Shown here: in pieces, positions 11,642 through 22,650 of the stretch
Layout of the letters: each line of letters begins with the position of its first letter
How positions within the stretch are numbered: the stretch's first letter is position 1
From: Euonymus europaeus
Lineage: Eukaryota > Streptophyta > Magnoliopsida > Celastrales > Celastraceae
NCBI GenBank assembly: GCA_963580455.1
Contig: OY756969.1
Coordinates: 20,184,760 to 20,248,759 of the forward strand
Direction of reading: 5' to 3'
DNA length: 64,000 nt
Program-made: the position numbers and the translations under genes
The notes under the pieces: generated by a model
The model's input: the letters and a program-made list of their open reading frames with translations, nothing else
Told to the model about the DNA's origin: nothing
Database searches by the model: none

Positions 11642-14600
11642 ATGGCAGCCGTTTCATGGATTCAACACCCGCCAGTCCGAACCCTGAAGCTCACTTCTTT
11701 TTCTTCACAGCCAAGTTGTAATTTAGGGTTGTTTCGACAAACAATTGATTCATCTTCGGGTTTAAGAGTCTCAAAATCTACAAACCATGTGCTTAAGAAA
11801 CTGGTGGTCTCTTCCAGTAGCGAGGTCGACCAAAAGATCTCTGAAAACGGCTTATTCCCTGCTCCTGCAACTTCTCGATCAAAGTACGGAACTTTTTCTT
11901 TACATGCGTAGCCGCGGGGTTTCTTGTATCCCGTGACGTGCACTTCATCTAATTACCTTGTTTATGTATCCTGCAAGCGATTTTCTGCTTATGGCTTCGA
12001 TCGCTCATGTCAGATATAAAGATTGCCAGCTGATAATAGATAAATTTGTGATTTGATTGTGTCTATATATACCTGTATACATTATTTACGCCATTCTTAA
12101 ACCCCAAATCTAATTTCTTGGTCACGAGGCGCGGTTTTCGCTCATCCGTTGTATCGTCCAATTCCTTCTGACTGCATTCTGTTTATCAGTGTCTACGTTG
12201 GTAAATTTGTGCCGGTAATTTTGGTTGTAGCTCCAGGTGTTTATTTCAATAGATTTCTTTCATCAATTGGACTAATGTACCATTACAGAAAACACAAAAA
12301 TAAGTCTCTCCACAGAAGCTAATTTATGCAATCTTTGTTGCATATTTTCCGCAGATGATGCCCTTACACATCACAAGCCATCTCTGAAAATTCTTGTATT
12401 TCCAATGCATGGAAAACTCTAATTTATGTGGCTATAAACATCTGGCATGTTGATGCTGGTGAATGGCCTTACTGAAAACTGAAAAGGAAACACAAAAGGG
12501 AGAAAATGGCAGGATGAACTTAGAAGATTAAACTATTGAAATTTGCTTCTATATGAGCAGAATAAGTATGAATCCGTGTTGTGTGATACTTAACCTTACG
12601 ATGTTCTTTTGTAGCTGTTGTATCGCACATTTGATCCTGTGGTTGCTTGTTGGATTGCGTCACTTCTTTAGATACGTATTCATTTGAATGTATGGAGTCA
12701 AGTTTAGATTTGATTTTACTACCTTGATTTATGCAACCATTTATTGACAATCCAGGGTGAAACGGCACACCATTTCGGTGTTTGTTGGCGATGAAAGTGG
12801 AATGATAAACAGGATTGCTGGAGTCTTTGCTAGGAGGGGATTCAACATTGAGTCCCTTGCTGTTGGTTTGAACAAGGACAAAGCACTTTTCACTATAATT
12901 GTTTGTGGAACCGATAAGGTCCTACAACAAGTTATGGAGCAGCTTCAGAAGCTTGTGAATGTTCTGCAGGTTGTTATATCTCTGAGGTTTCTTCATTGTG
13001 AGATGTGGACCTGCTAATGCAATCTATTTATCTTTGATTCGGAAGGCAAAGATATTGTCCTATGCGCAAGATTGATAGCTTTTGCTATTTTTTCTTCTCC
13101 ATTTTTGTGTAACTGCGATAGATATTAGAAAGGAGAAAATATCCAAAGTTAATATGTCTTCCAGCATTATACTCCAAAACTATAGTAATCCTTTCAGTAT
13201 ATCATGTTCTCTCTCATTTTATATCTAATCCAATTACCAGGTTGAAGATCTCTCAAATGAGGCGCAGGTTGAGCGTGAGCTAATGCTTATAAAAGTCAAT
13301 GCTTATCCAGAGTATAGGGCTGAGGTTGTTATATGGTCAATTCTTGCATGTTAGACATTTGAAAATATTCTTAAATTTAAATTTGAATTTCTGCGATTTT
13401 TGTTATTTTCTTTGATTACATTCATTCCTTGTTATGTTTTTCAGATCATGTGGTTAGTGGACATCTTCAGAGCAAAAATTGTGGATATATCAGAACATTC
13501 ACTGACAATTGAGGTGATAATAACATTTTAAGCTTATGTCATCAAAATGAGTGTGCTCTGTTTGAGTAGTGCATGAGTGAAATTCAGAGAAGAATTCTCT
13601 GGTGCAGCTTTGATGTAGTTTAAAGGTCTGATCATTTATTTCATTGGGCTTTTGGTTTGATTGTTCATTATTTGTATTGCGATGCAAGAAGCTGGGGCTT
13701 TGTGGTAGCTGGTTTCATTTCAGTTGCTTAAATCTTGCGGCTGTTCAGCAGTGTTTAATATTAGATGTTTGCATAAACAGGAGTCTGGAGGGAATATGCT
13801 TTGGCCAGTTGTGGAATATACTGTAACACAAGATTATAACTTACCTTTTGATCATTTTTAGTCATGGGGTTGTTTTCTTACTTTTTTGAAGGGAAAAAGG
13901 ATCTAATACTATGAAGCATGGACACATGATACGGATACGGCACGACATGAACACGCAGATATCTGATTTTTCAAATAAGTAGGATACAAATAAGTTGAGG
14001 GACACATTGAATATTTATTTTAATATATATAAAGGCCAAAGTAGACATTCAATTTAGTAGGGATATTAATGAAATAAATCTCTAGACAGGTATTACTTTA
14101 CTCCTATATTAACGAAATAAAGCCAATATATTATGTTAATTTCTTTATCTGGGCAATGGCTAATATAGTATATGAAACCAAAAACCCCAATATTGTATAC
14201 AAACCCGGACTTCTTTATCTCATGCTTGTATATGAACCCATAAATCACAAACCCTGAAAGTATCGCCTCACTTGAGAGTCGTGGATTGTTGCGAAGCTTG
14301 TTTGGTTGTTCTCCTGCGTGTTCCAATTTCAGGGTTTCCATTTTGGCCTTTTGGGTCGAAAGATGGTTTCTATTTAACTTATTTCAATTAAATTACAGTT
14401 AGTATTTTACAAAAAAGGTTAAAATATGGGAAACGCATGTCCCCAACATGTCTGTTAATTAAAAGTAAAATAAAAAGGGTACTCTTTTTCATGTGTCCAC
14501 CACGTGCTTGTGCGCGTGTCCGATAAGTGTCGGACACCGACACTCTGGCCAAAAAAGAGTGTCCATGCTTCTTAGATCTAATATTGAGCCTTGTGCTTGC

Positions 14601-17600
14601 ATGTGAGTTGCCTATCACTAGGCAACAAGCTCCTTTTTACTTTTCACTTTTGATACATCAATGTTGTATTAGATCATGTAACATACTGCTTTGGGAGTTC
14701 ATGTTCGAGAAAGAAGAGAATCGGTCTGTTTCATTACTTTTTTACTCCCTTGATCAGTCCTGGCTGGATATTTATTTAATGAGGGAAAGGACAAAGTTGG
14801 TCAAGTGTCTGTTCTTTTTGGATGGTCTGGTTGGTACATTGTGAGGAATGTGTGTTATGTGGATAAGGAAATTATTCAGATCAAAGTGCTGGAAAGCTCA
14901 CAAAAGGGTGGTTCAGTCACCTTTGATTTGTTATCCCAGGTAGATTGGTTTAGGAGCATGAGATATTGGAAGCAATGTTGGACAAGATGGTGAAATACCA
15001 TCCAAAGACGGAGCTGATCATTTTTTCATGCATTATTGCAGTTCTAGGGATTTTGTTGTCCCTTTCTTAATTCTTGTGAAAAGGAATGCATGCTAATAAT
15101 TTATCTGTGTATGAATTTGGATTTTTTTGCTGTCAATGAATAATAAATGGTGGGTTTTCCATCCTTAATGGTCCTCGTTTACCATAGACTTAATTCCTAA
15201 AGTAGACAAACTATTTTAATGATACAGGTGACTGGAGATCCAGGGAAGATGGCTGCGGTGCAAAGAAATTTAAGCAAGTTTGGAATCAAAGAAATTGCTA
15301 GAACTGGAAAGGTTGAGACTTCTCTTAAAATAGTGATGGAAAGCTATCTGTGTATGTAATTTTTCGAGAAACTCTTCTGTAGTTCTGTTTATAACGCCTA
15401 AGCATATTGCTCCTCATAGATTGCCTTGAGAAGGGAAAAGATGGGTGCATCTGCTCCATTTTGGCGGTTTTCTGCCGATACATATCCAGATCTTGGAGAA
15501 AAAAGTCGTGAAGTTGCTTCTGCAGAGGCTAAAAGAAGAGCAGTTGTTAATGAAGCTGATATGTCTGTGGGGGTATGTGCTTCTCCATGCCTTTTATGTG
15601 AGCAGTATTGTTTCTGATTTGAGGGTTTAACAGGTTTGCGTTGGTAATGTTGAGAGCTATAATATGACTCGGGCATGAACTATTTAAATCAAGGCTTCTA
15701 GATTGATCATTGTACTATATATATACATCTACACTGAACAGCATTGGCACCCACTTTATCTTTTTAATGTTATTGTATGGCATAGGTATCTGTCAGAACA
15801 GTATGTTATGTTCAATAATTCATGATTTAAGGGATTGTAAGAAACTGGGTAATTGTCTTACAAGGGTATGGTACGAACATTCGTTCTTCTTAGTTGACTA
15901 TTTTTTTTAACAAGCCAAAAGATGTGCTTTGCCCAAAAGGTGCATTGCATATTTTCATGTATTATGTATATAAAAAGTTATGTTTTACATTTTTAATTTA
16001 ATTAACATGGGACTATGATTTCCTTTTCTGTCAATAAGAATATGAGAATATTATGTAATCATATATCTTTGCACAATGTCTCCTCTAATTAAAGAATTTG
16101 TATCACTTGAAATTTAGTGTTGAGATACAGTTCTACTATATATTATGTATTATGTAGTTCTTCATCACAAAATAGACTTAATAATTAGATGTCACCTTTT
16201 GATAAGATAAAATTTGTATTTGATAAGGTTATATACTTATATGTGGGAAATATGATAAGGTTAAAGGAGCAAATAATAGGTGTCATTTGGTATTTAGATT
16301 TATTTGTAGGTATCATTTTGTCAATCAATATTCTAGAGGATTTCATTCATTCATTCATGTTGAATAGATTGCATGGTGGATTTGCATTCTGCATAAGGGA
16401 GTTTGATTGAGCCTTCATTGGCCACACTGTTGCTTGTGATTCTTTAATTTTAGGTTGATTTATGATTTTGTTACCTTTATTTATTTTGTTTGTGAAGGGA
16501 GATGTTTATCCAGTGGAGTTGTCTAGTGATCTCACATTCAATCAAGTTCTTGATGCTCACTGGGGAGTTTTAGATGATGAAGATGTGAGTAAATCTTGTT
16601 CATGTTTTAACTTTGACCTTACGCTTTGCCGTGTTTACCAATCCCGCCTTTCCTTTACCCTGCCTTTTTAGTTGCTGTTATTGTTTATGTTAGAGACACG
16701 TGCTTCATATGCGTGTCTAACATGTGTGTTTGTGAAATGTAAAGCCATGTGTGATATTTGCAGTATTATGTAGGAGGTTCTAGAGAAGAAAAGTCTAGAA
16801 TGAAGTGTGTGCGTATATATATGCTGCTGTGCTGTGTAATCAACAGCAAGAAGAATACAAGAGTTTCATTTGTTCACAAGTTGTCTAGCTCATCTTCCCT
16901 TCTCTAATTTTCAACAGTGGTATCGGAGCCACTAGATCTTTGAGGCCTGTAGGCAATTTCACAGTGCTGCCGTTACCCTTTTAAGGGTGGCGGTGGCGGG
17001 GTCAGCACCCAACAATAGCAGCAATAGTAAGTTCTATTAATATTAGCAGATTGTGTTGATCAGCTGGTCGGTGTTGAAAAAAAAACTTTTTCGCTGTTTT
17101 TTCTCCTTTCCTCTCTGTCTTTGTCAAGACACAACACAACTGTGGTGGATTTATGGCAGTACCTCCTGTGAAGGACGTGCTTCACGAGTCTCCCCCAAAA
17201 GCCTGTATGATAGGGTGGCTAGCATCGAGAAGGACTTAGGCTCCGTTTGTTTGGCGTTTCCCACAGCTTAAAGCTGTGGGACCCACACGAAACGCGGTTG
17301 ATGCCAAACACTCAATGCCAGATTAGAGTTTCGGACCGCATAAATGCTGTGCAAATTAAAACGCGGTGAAGCAACAGCTTTTCATTGCGTTTTGTATTAT
17401 GCATCAATTCTATTCCCTAATTTGTCCTCGAGTCCTCTCAATCTCAGCCACTGCTTCAATTTCCCAGAATCGAAATAGCTTCGATTTGCTGTAGTTATAT
17501 TTATTTTCTAGAGAAATTAATGGATAGTCTATTTGCTTATTATAGTATGGTTTACAATTTGAAGAATTGTGTTAACTAATTTACTATTTAATGCACATTA

Positions 17601-20600
17601 GTATTTATAAAAAAAAATGTGTGTGTAACAAATATTTATAAAATGTTATGTAAGAACTCTAGTATATTTATGTGTCTAATTTAAACTTTTTATTTCATAT
17701 TCTTAATCTTTTATTACAATGCCCTTTTATGTCATTTCATATAAAATATCAAAACAAAAAGCTAATGTTAAAAAAGTGAACCAAACACCCCACAACATTT
17801 TACACAGCTTAAAGCTATGGGCTCCACAACTTTTTACACAACATTTTTTACAGCTTAAAGCACAGCATTTTTTACAGCTTAAAGCTGTGAAATACAATTG
17901 GATAACAAACGGACCCTTAATGGTGGTCCATATGTGATGGGTCTAACGATGAGACCCGATTTGGGTTTTCTGTGAAGAAGATTATATGAACCCTCAATTG
18001 AAGGTTGGGGTTGTTTGGAGGTTTACCAGAACATCCGTGAGCTACGAAAACGGATGTGAAAGTTAAGGCATGGTGATGGGTCGGCAAAGTATTATTTGAA
18101 GCCAAGACTTTAGATGGTAAAAGAGTATTTGGTGAAGAGAATATGCAAGGAAAAAGAAGAGGAAGATTAGATTGGATTTCAGTTTTTTGAAAAAATAATT
18201 AATTGTTATCCTGGAACCAATTTCGAAGTTTGTATATATGAATGTGTGAAAGAATGGAGGTTTGCTTTGCCGGAGAATGCCTCAAGGCTTCTGATGTTTC
18301 CACACACATGAAGCAAGGGGAAGTGTTAGAGACACGTGCTTCATATGTGTGTCTAACATATGTGTTTGTGAAATGTAAAGCCACATGTGATATTTGTAGT
18401 ATTATGTAGGACGTTCTAAAGAAGAAAAGTCTTGAAAGAAGTGTTTGTGTATATATATGCTGCTGTGCCGTGTAATCAAAAACAAGAAAACTACAGAGTT
18501 TCTTTTGTTCACTAGTTGTCTAGCTCATCTTCCCTTCTCTTTATTTCAACAGTTTAAGATTTTCAAATCATACAATCTTATTTATTAGCATGATACATCT
18601 TGAATGAAATCATGAAGTATCTTCTGAGCTTTTGAGGCAAAGATTGAAAACTTTACTGTAACGTGGTTATTATTTATTTAATCTACACATGATACAACTT
18701 GAATCAATCTTGTGTAGATTTATTTGGGGTGATTCATTGGGGAAGTGGAAAATGCATTTGGTTAATTGGAGTTGTGTCAAACTTCCAAAAGATGCCGGAG
18801 GTCTTGGGATTAAATGTCTAAGCACATTTAATAAAGCGCTTCTTGGTAAATGGTTATGGAGATTTACCATTAATAAGGATCACTTATGGCGAAAAGTAAT
18901 TGCGTGCAAGTATGGTACCGATGTTAATGGCTGGTCCACTAGGCAGACTAATTCCCCTTATGGATGCAGTATGTGGAGATCAATTAGAAGAGGTTGGGAG
19001 GTTTGGTCTAATCAAACTCACTTCCAAGCTGTAAGAGGCAATTCTATAAAATTCTGGGATGATCACTGGAAAGGAGAAAGTTCTTTTAGGGATCAATTCC
19101 CCAATCTTTACACTTTGGCTTTAATGAAGGAGGCCTCCATTAGTAAGTTAGCTCAACTTTCTACTGAGGGTATATCCTGGAACATCAACTTCATTTGGGA
19201 GGTGGAGATTTTCACTAACTTTTGGAGCTCTGTGTATAATGCAAGAATCAATCTTGAGGTTGATGACAGTATCAAGGGGAAGGATTTGGAAAATAATTGC
19301 TTTTCTGTGAGATCTTTCTACAAGGAACTTCAGATGGACAAGCTGCACCTTGGGAATTCTCGGTTCCCTTGGCAGTGGCTCCGGAAGACCAAGGCTCCTC
19401 CAAAATGTGTATTCTTCTGTTGGGAAGCTGTATGGGGCCGAATCCTTACTATAGACAATTTACTAAAGAGAGGCTGTTATATGGTGAATAGATGCTGTCT
19501 TTGCAAAGCAGGTCTAGAGTCAATTTGAAAGGAACAGCAGAATCTTCAACGACAAGGAGTCCTCCATAGATACCTTCACAGAGAGTTGGTTTGAATGTAT
19601 TAAATTTCTTCTCTGTCTGGAAATATCTTTGATTACCTGAATCTTTCTTCCTTGTAACTGTTTGGGTTGCACCTTTGGTGCTTTGAATAAAATCTTTTTC
19701 CAATCAAAAAAAAAAAAAGTTGGCCTAGAAGTAGAGTAGTGCGAGTGTATAAAATAGGTGGTGGAATCTAAAGTGGGATAAATATATCACTTTTAGGAAG
19801 AAACTACTTAAAAATGCAAATTGGGGTTGCGTTGTGGAACAATATTGGGAGTATTAATAGGGGATGAGTGTAATATAACTTTTGTTATAGTGATGGATGA
19901 CTTCCCACAATATATCAAAGGTGAGGTACCGTGGTGCATATTGTTTGCAGATGATATGGTTTTAGTGAATGAGATAATATTGAGAGTTAACTTAAAGCTC
20001 GTGATATGGAGGCAAGCCTTAAAGTCTTAGGGATTTAAATTAAGTAGCATTAAGATAGAGTATTATGAAATGAAAGTTATCTGTGAGCAGACAAGTGAAT
20101 GAACAAACGATTGAATTAGATATGAGAGAAGTGACAAAGACATTAGTGAAGATGTAGTTAATAAGATTAAAAATGGGTGGAGAAGTGCATCTGAGATTTT
20201 ATGGACCAAAGGATTCCTTTAAAATTGAAGGGAAAATTCTATAGGTTAGCCATACAAGCCATGATGATGTATGGTTCTGAGTGTTGGACTGTTAAGAGAG
20301 AACATGTTAAAAAAATGCATGTAGCGGAAATGTGAATGCATCATTGGACGTGTGGTCACAAGAGGGAAGATATGAATATGATAAAAAAAAAAAATTATTA
20401 GATCTAAGGTAGAAGTAGCACCAAATAAAGATAGATTGCAATAAGACCATTTAAGATGGTATGAGCATGTACAATGTAGAAGTAGTGGTCTAGTGGTGAG
20501 GGGAATTGGTAGAATTTGTATAGGAGGGAGTAGGAAGTGAAGAGAAATACCTAAAAGGAGATGACTTGAAATAGTACGAAATTCAATAGGACTTGATGAA

Positions 20601-22650
20601 ACTATGGTTCTAGATAGGAATGAATGGCAGAAACAAATACATGTAGGGGATTCTCGTTGATTTTTTCATAAATTCATGTAGGTGACCCCAAACTTTTGGT
20701 ATAAAGGCTCGGATGACGATGATTACATTGCTTGTTGTAAAATAAACTTTCAAATTGCTTTGGAGGCATCTGAGGAAAAATTATCAAATATCTTGTTTAA
20801 GTGATTTGTACTAAAGAAACACAAGAAATTTCCTTTGCTTGACAGGTTCTATTCTAAAGTGAGACGGATAGCTGGATTCTGATATGAAGATCTAGCATAG
20901 TAGAAGTAAACTCCGTGCGTTCTTTTTGTCTAATTCATTAGTGTTAATGGCTATGGACAACCTTATTATTATTATTATTATGGCCATTTTTTCGGGGCTT
21001 TATGGCACTTTCGATGATTGCTTCTTGTGTGATGTTCACCACTTGTAGAGTCTTTTCATTTGGTCTTTATGAATTAATAGTGGTTATATATGTAAGTTTT
21101 GAAATTAGAACTGGTCACTTGTTAATGCCTGGTTTTATTGTTTCTTATTTTCCAGACAAGCGGACTTCGATCCCATACTTTGTCCATGCTCGTAAATGAT
21201 GCTCCTGGAGTTCTTAACATTGTTACAGGTGTTCTTGCTCGAAGGGGTTATAACATTCAGGCATGTTTGCTTTAGTAGTCTCTCTTTTTTGGCCTCCATC
21301 GCCACTGATGTGAGCAGTTCCCAACCTCTTAAATCTGCTAATTTTCTCGTTTGTTTTGTTTGCAGAGTTTGGCTGTTGGACATGCAGAAGCTGAGGGGAT
21401 TTCTCGCATTACAACTGTGGTGCCTGCTACAGATGAATCTATCAGCAAATTGGTGCAGCAACTTTATAAGCTGGTAGATCTTCATGAGGTGAGAAAACTC
21501 CACTTTTAGTAAGGATTCATCATTTCATATAGAAGGATAATAGCTATAGGATCTCTGATTGAATGTGTGGAGGCCTCATAAGTTCACTTTATTCCAGTAG
21601 TCTCAGCATCTTATCATTTTAACATAAACCAATTACAATAAAATTATTCTCTCAATGTCTAATGGATAAATTGTGCTGGAGAGAAAAACCATTGTATTAA
21701 TCATGTCCAACTCCTATTTTTTACTTTTCCATCAGTAATATCTAGCATGATGCTGTTAAGTTTTTCTTTGCCTCTTGTTTTTGATTATAAAACCAAAAGT
21801 TTAACCGCCAATAAGTGATTCCAAATTCATGTTCCTGGGTTTGATAGTTGTGTAGTTGATAGTTGCTGAATCCTTCAGGTCCTAGATCTTACACACGTGC
21901 CATTTGCTGAAAGAGAGTTGATGCTTGTAAAAGTTGCTGTAAATGCTGCTGCTCGACGGGATGTCCTTGACATTGCCAGCATTTTTAGGGCAAAAGCTGT
22001 GGATGTATCTGACCACACAATCACTCTCGAGGTTAGTAAGCGGTCCATTATTTTCACTGGAGTTCTATATATATTTTCCATCTTCCACACGCTGTTTCCA
22101 TGACCATTGAGTATTGAGGGATTTATGTTTAGAAATAGAATGATGAATTTTTTTATTTCTTTACCAAAAACATGGTAGCATTAATATGGTTTTACGTAAT
22201 TTGCAACAATAAGATGCAATGCTGTGGTGGTGTTGAATCTTGTTCTATTCTAGTTTCTTTAAGTGCCTCAGTCTGTTTGCGCCTTTGGACTTCATAGTTT
22301 ATTGGTTCCTTCAACTGGTTTCATTCCTTGCGGTTGAGTTTGATAAACCTTCTGCCAATTGTTCCAGCTCACAGGAGATTTAAGCAAGATGGTTGCACTA
22401 CAACGACTGTTGGAACCCTACGGAATTTGTGAGGTTTGTCCTTGAAATTTGAAATCATAATTAGAAATGAAGGTGAAATTGGGTTTGATTACATTTCTTT
22501 GTTGTCCATCAGCATTAGTCTTTGTACTGTTTCCTTTTTTAATGAAAGCTTTCTTCTTTCTCGTAGGTTGCACGAACTGGGAGAGTTGCATTAGCACGTG
22601 AGTCGGGTGTGGATTCCAAACACCTTCGCGGATATTCTTTCCCTTTATAA
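11642..22650 (+). CDS. AHASS: Acetohydroxyacid synthase regulatory (small) subunit, chloroplastic
   Basis: The product binds the catalytic subunit of acetohydroxyacid (acetolactate) synthase, raises its activity and confers feedback inhibition by branched-chain amino acids in plastids. Exons: 11642-11883, 12756-12969, 13241-13324, 13445-13513, 15228-15311, 15420-15572, 16498-16584, 21156-21260, 21366-21488, 21879-22031, 22368-22433, 22567-22650. They join in frame to 1464 bp, or 487 residues, close to the Arabidopsis proteins. Residues 1 to about 60 look like a transit peptide (Ser-rich, few acidic residues). Two tandem repeats follow, each with an ACT domain: [20 protein letters not shown] from about 86 and [20 protein letters not shown] from about 317. 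All introns are GT-AG except the one after exon 8, which starts GC. Introns 4 and 7 carry transposons. A candidate poly(A) signal AATAAA is at 22799-22804. No frameshift or stop was seen. Confidence 0.95.
13909..14574. mobile_element. Mutator-like MITE in AHAS intron 4 (666 bp)
   Basis: GATCTAATA (9 bp) flanks the element at 13900-13908 and 14575-14583. The ends are inverted: CTATGAAGCATGGACAC on the left and, reversed, TAAGAAGCATGGACACT on the right. Subterminal GTGTCGGACAC-like sequence is present. No transposase. The 9 bp TSD points to the Mutator superfamily. Confidence 0.8.
15573..16497 (+). other. AHAS intron 6
   Basis: A GT-AG intron of 925 bp. It is AT-rich and nothing else was recognised in it. 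Confidence 0.7.
16688..16916 (+). repeat. 5' LTR of intron-7 element
   Basis: 229 bp direct repeat of 18324-18551, with TG...CA ends. It contains CACGTG near its start and a run of TATATATA near 16815. Confidence 0.9.
16918..16930 (+). other. Primer-binding site (initiator tRNA-Met type)
   Basis: TGGTATCGGAGCC lies one base after the 5' LTR, as expected for a plant Copia-type element. Confidence 0.85.
17239..17916. mobile_element. PIF/Harbinger MITE nested in the intron-7 LTR element
   Basis: TSD TTA at 17236-17238 and 17917-17919. Terminal inverted repeat GGCTCCGTTTGTTTGG against GGGTCCGTTTGTTATCC. The right 370 bp (from about 17550) matches the right end of the 3 kb element at 40902-43922 nearly along its length. 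The 678 bp copy is therefore an internally deleted relative of that element. No coding capacity. Confidence 0.88.
18324..18551 (+). repeat. 3' LTR of intron-7 element
   Basis: 228 bp copy of 16688-16916, preceded by a polypurine tract at 18314-18323 and followed by the TSD GTTTA. Confidence 0.9.
18670..19719 (+). mobile_element. 5'-truncated L1-type LINE remnant with zf-RVT domain
   Basis: An open frame at 18689-19528 encodes the part downstream of the reverse-transcriptase core of plant L1-type LINEs ([40 protein letters not shown], and the zf-RVT region with [20 protein letters not shown] and CCLCKAG). The frame then jumps to [11 protein letters not shown], the usual end of the ORF, so roughly 200 bp of the family sequence is missing there. 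An A-run at about 19707-19719 marks the 3' tail. Orientation is that of AHAS. Confidence 0.85.
19800..20730 (+). mobile_element. RTE-type LINE remnant
   Basis: Decayed reverse-transcriptase sequence: [14 protein letters not shown] (FADD catalytic motif, about 19928-19970), then phrases corresponding to [16 protein letters not shown] and the RTE C-terminus, with many stops and frameshifts. The 3' end AAGGCTCGGATGACGATGA (near 20704-20722) is the GATGA-rich tail typical of plant RTE elements. Also in AHAS orientation. Confidence 0.75.
20964..20981. repeat. (TTA)n microsatellite
   Basis: Five to six TTA units, in AHAS intron 7. Confidence 0.8.

Larger units (their letters stand above)
16688..18551 (+). 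mobile_element. Small non-autonomous Copia-type LTR retrotransposon in AHAS intron 7
   Basis: Two LTRs (16688-16916 and 18324-18551) begin TGTTAGAGACACGTGC and end CAACA. The 5 bp TSD GTTTA is at 16683-16687 and 18552-18556. A primer-binding site TGGTATCGGAGCC (initiator-Met tRNA type) is at 16918-16930, and a purine tract CAAGGGGAAG directly precedes the second LTR. The internal part, without the nested PIF/Harbinger copy, is only about 725 bp and has no gag or pol. The element lies in the same orientation as AHAS. The LTRs differ at a number of sites, so the insertion is not young. Confidence 0.9.

Noticed and set aside
12520..12768. Minus-strand frame in AHAS intron 1
   Set aside because: It is low in recognisable motifs, overlaps the AHAS splice acceptor and exon 2 start, and has no supporting features.
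17053..17271. Possible gag start in the small intron-7 LTR element
   Set aside because: There is a short frame around ATGGCAGTACCTCC, but it stops or enters the MITE quickly and has no gag motif.
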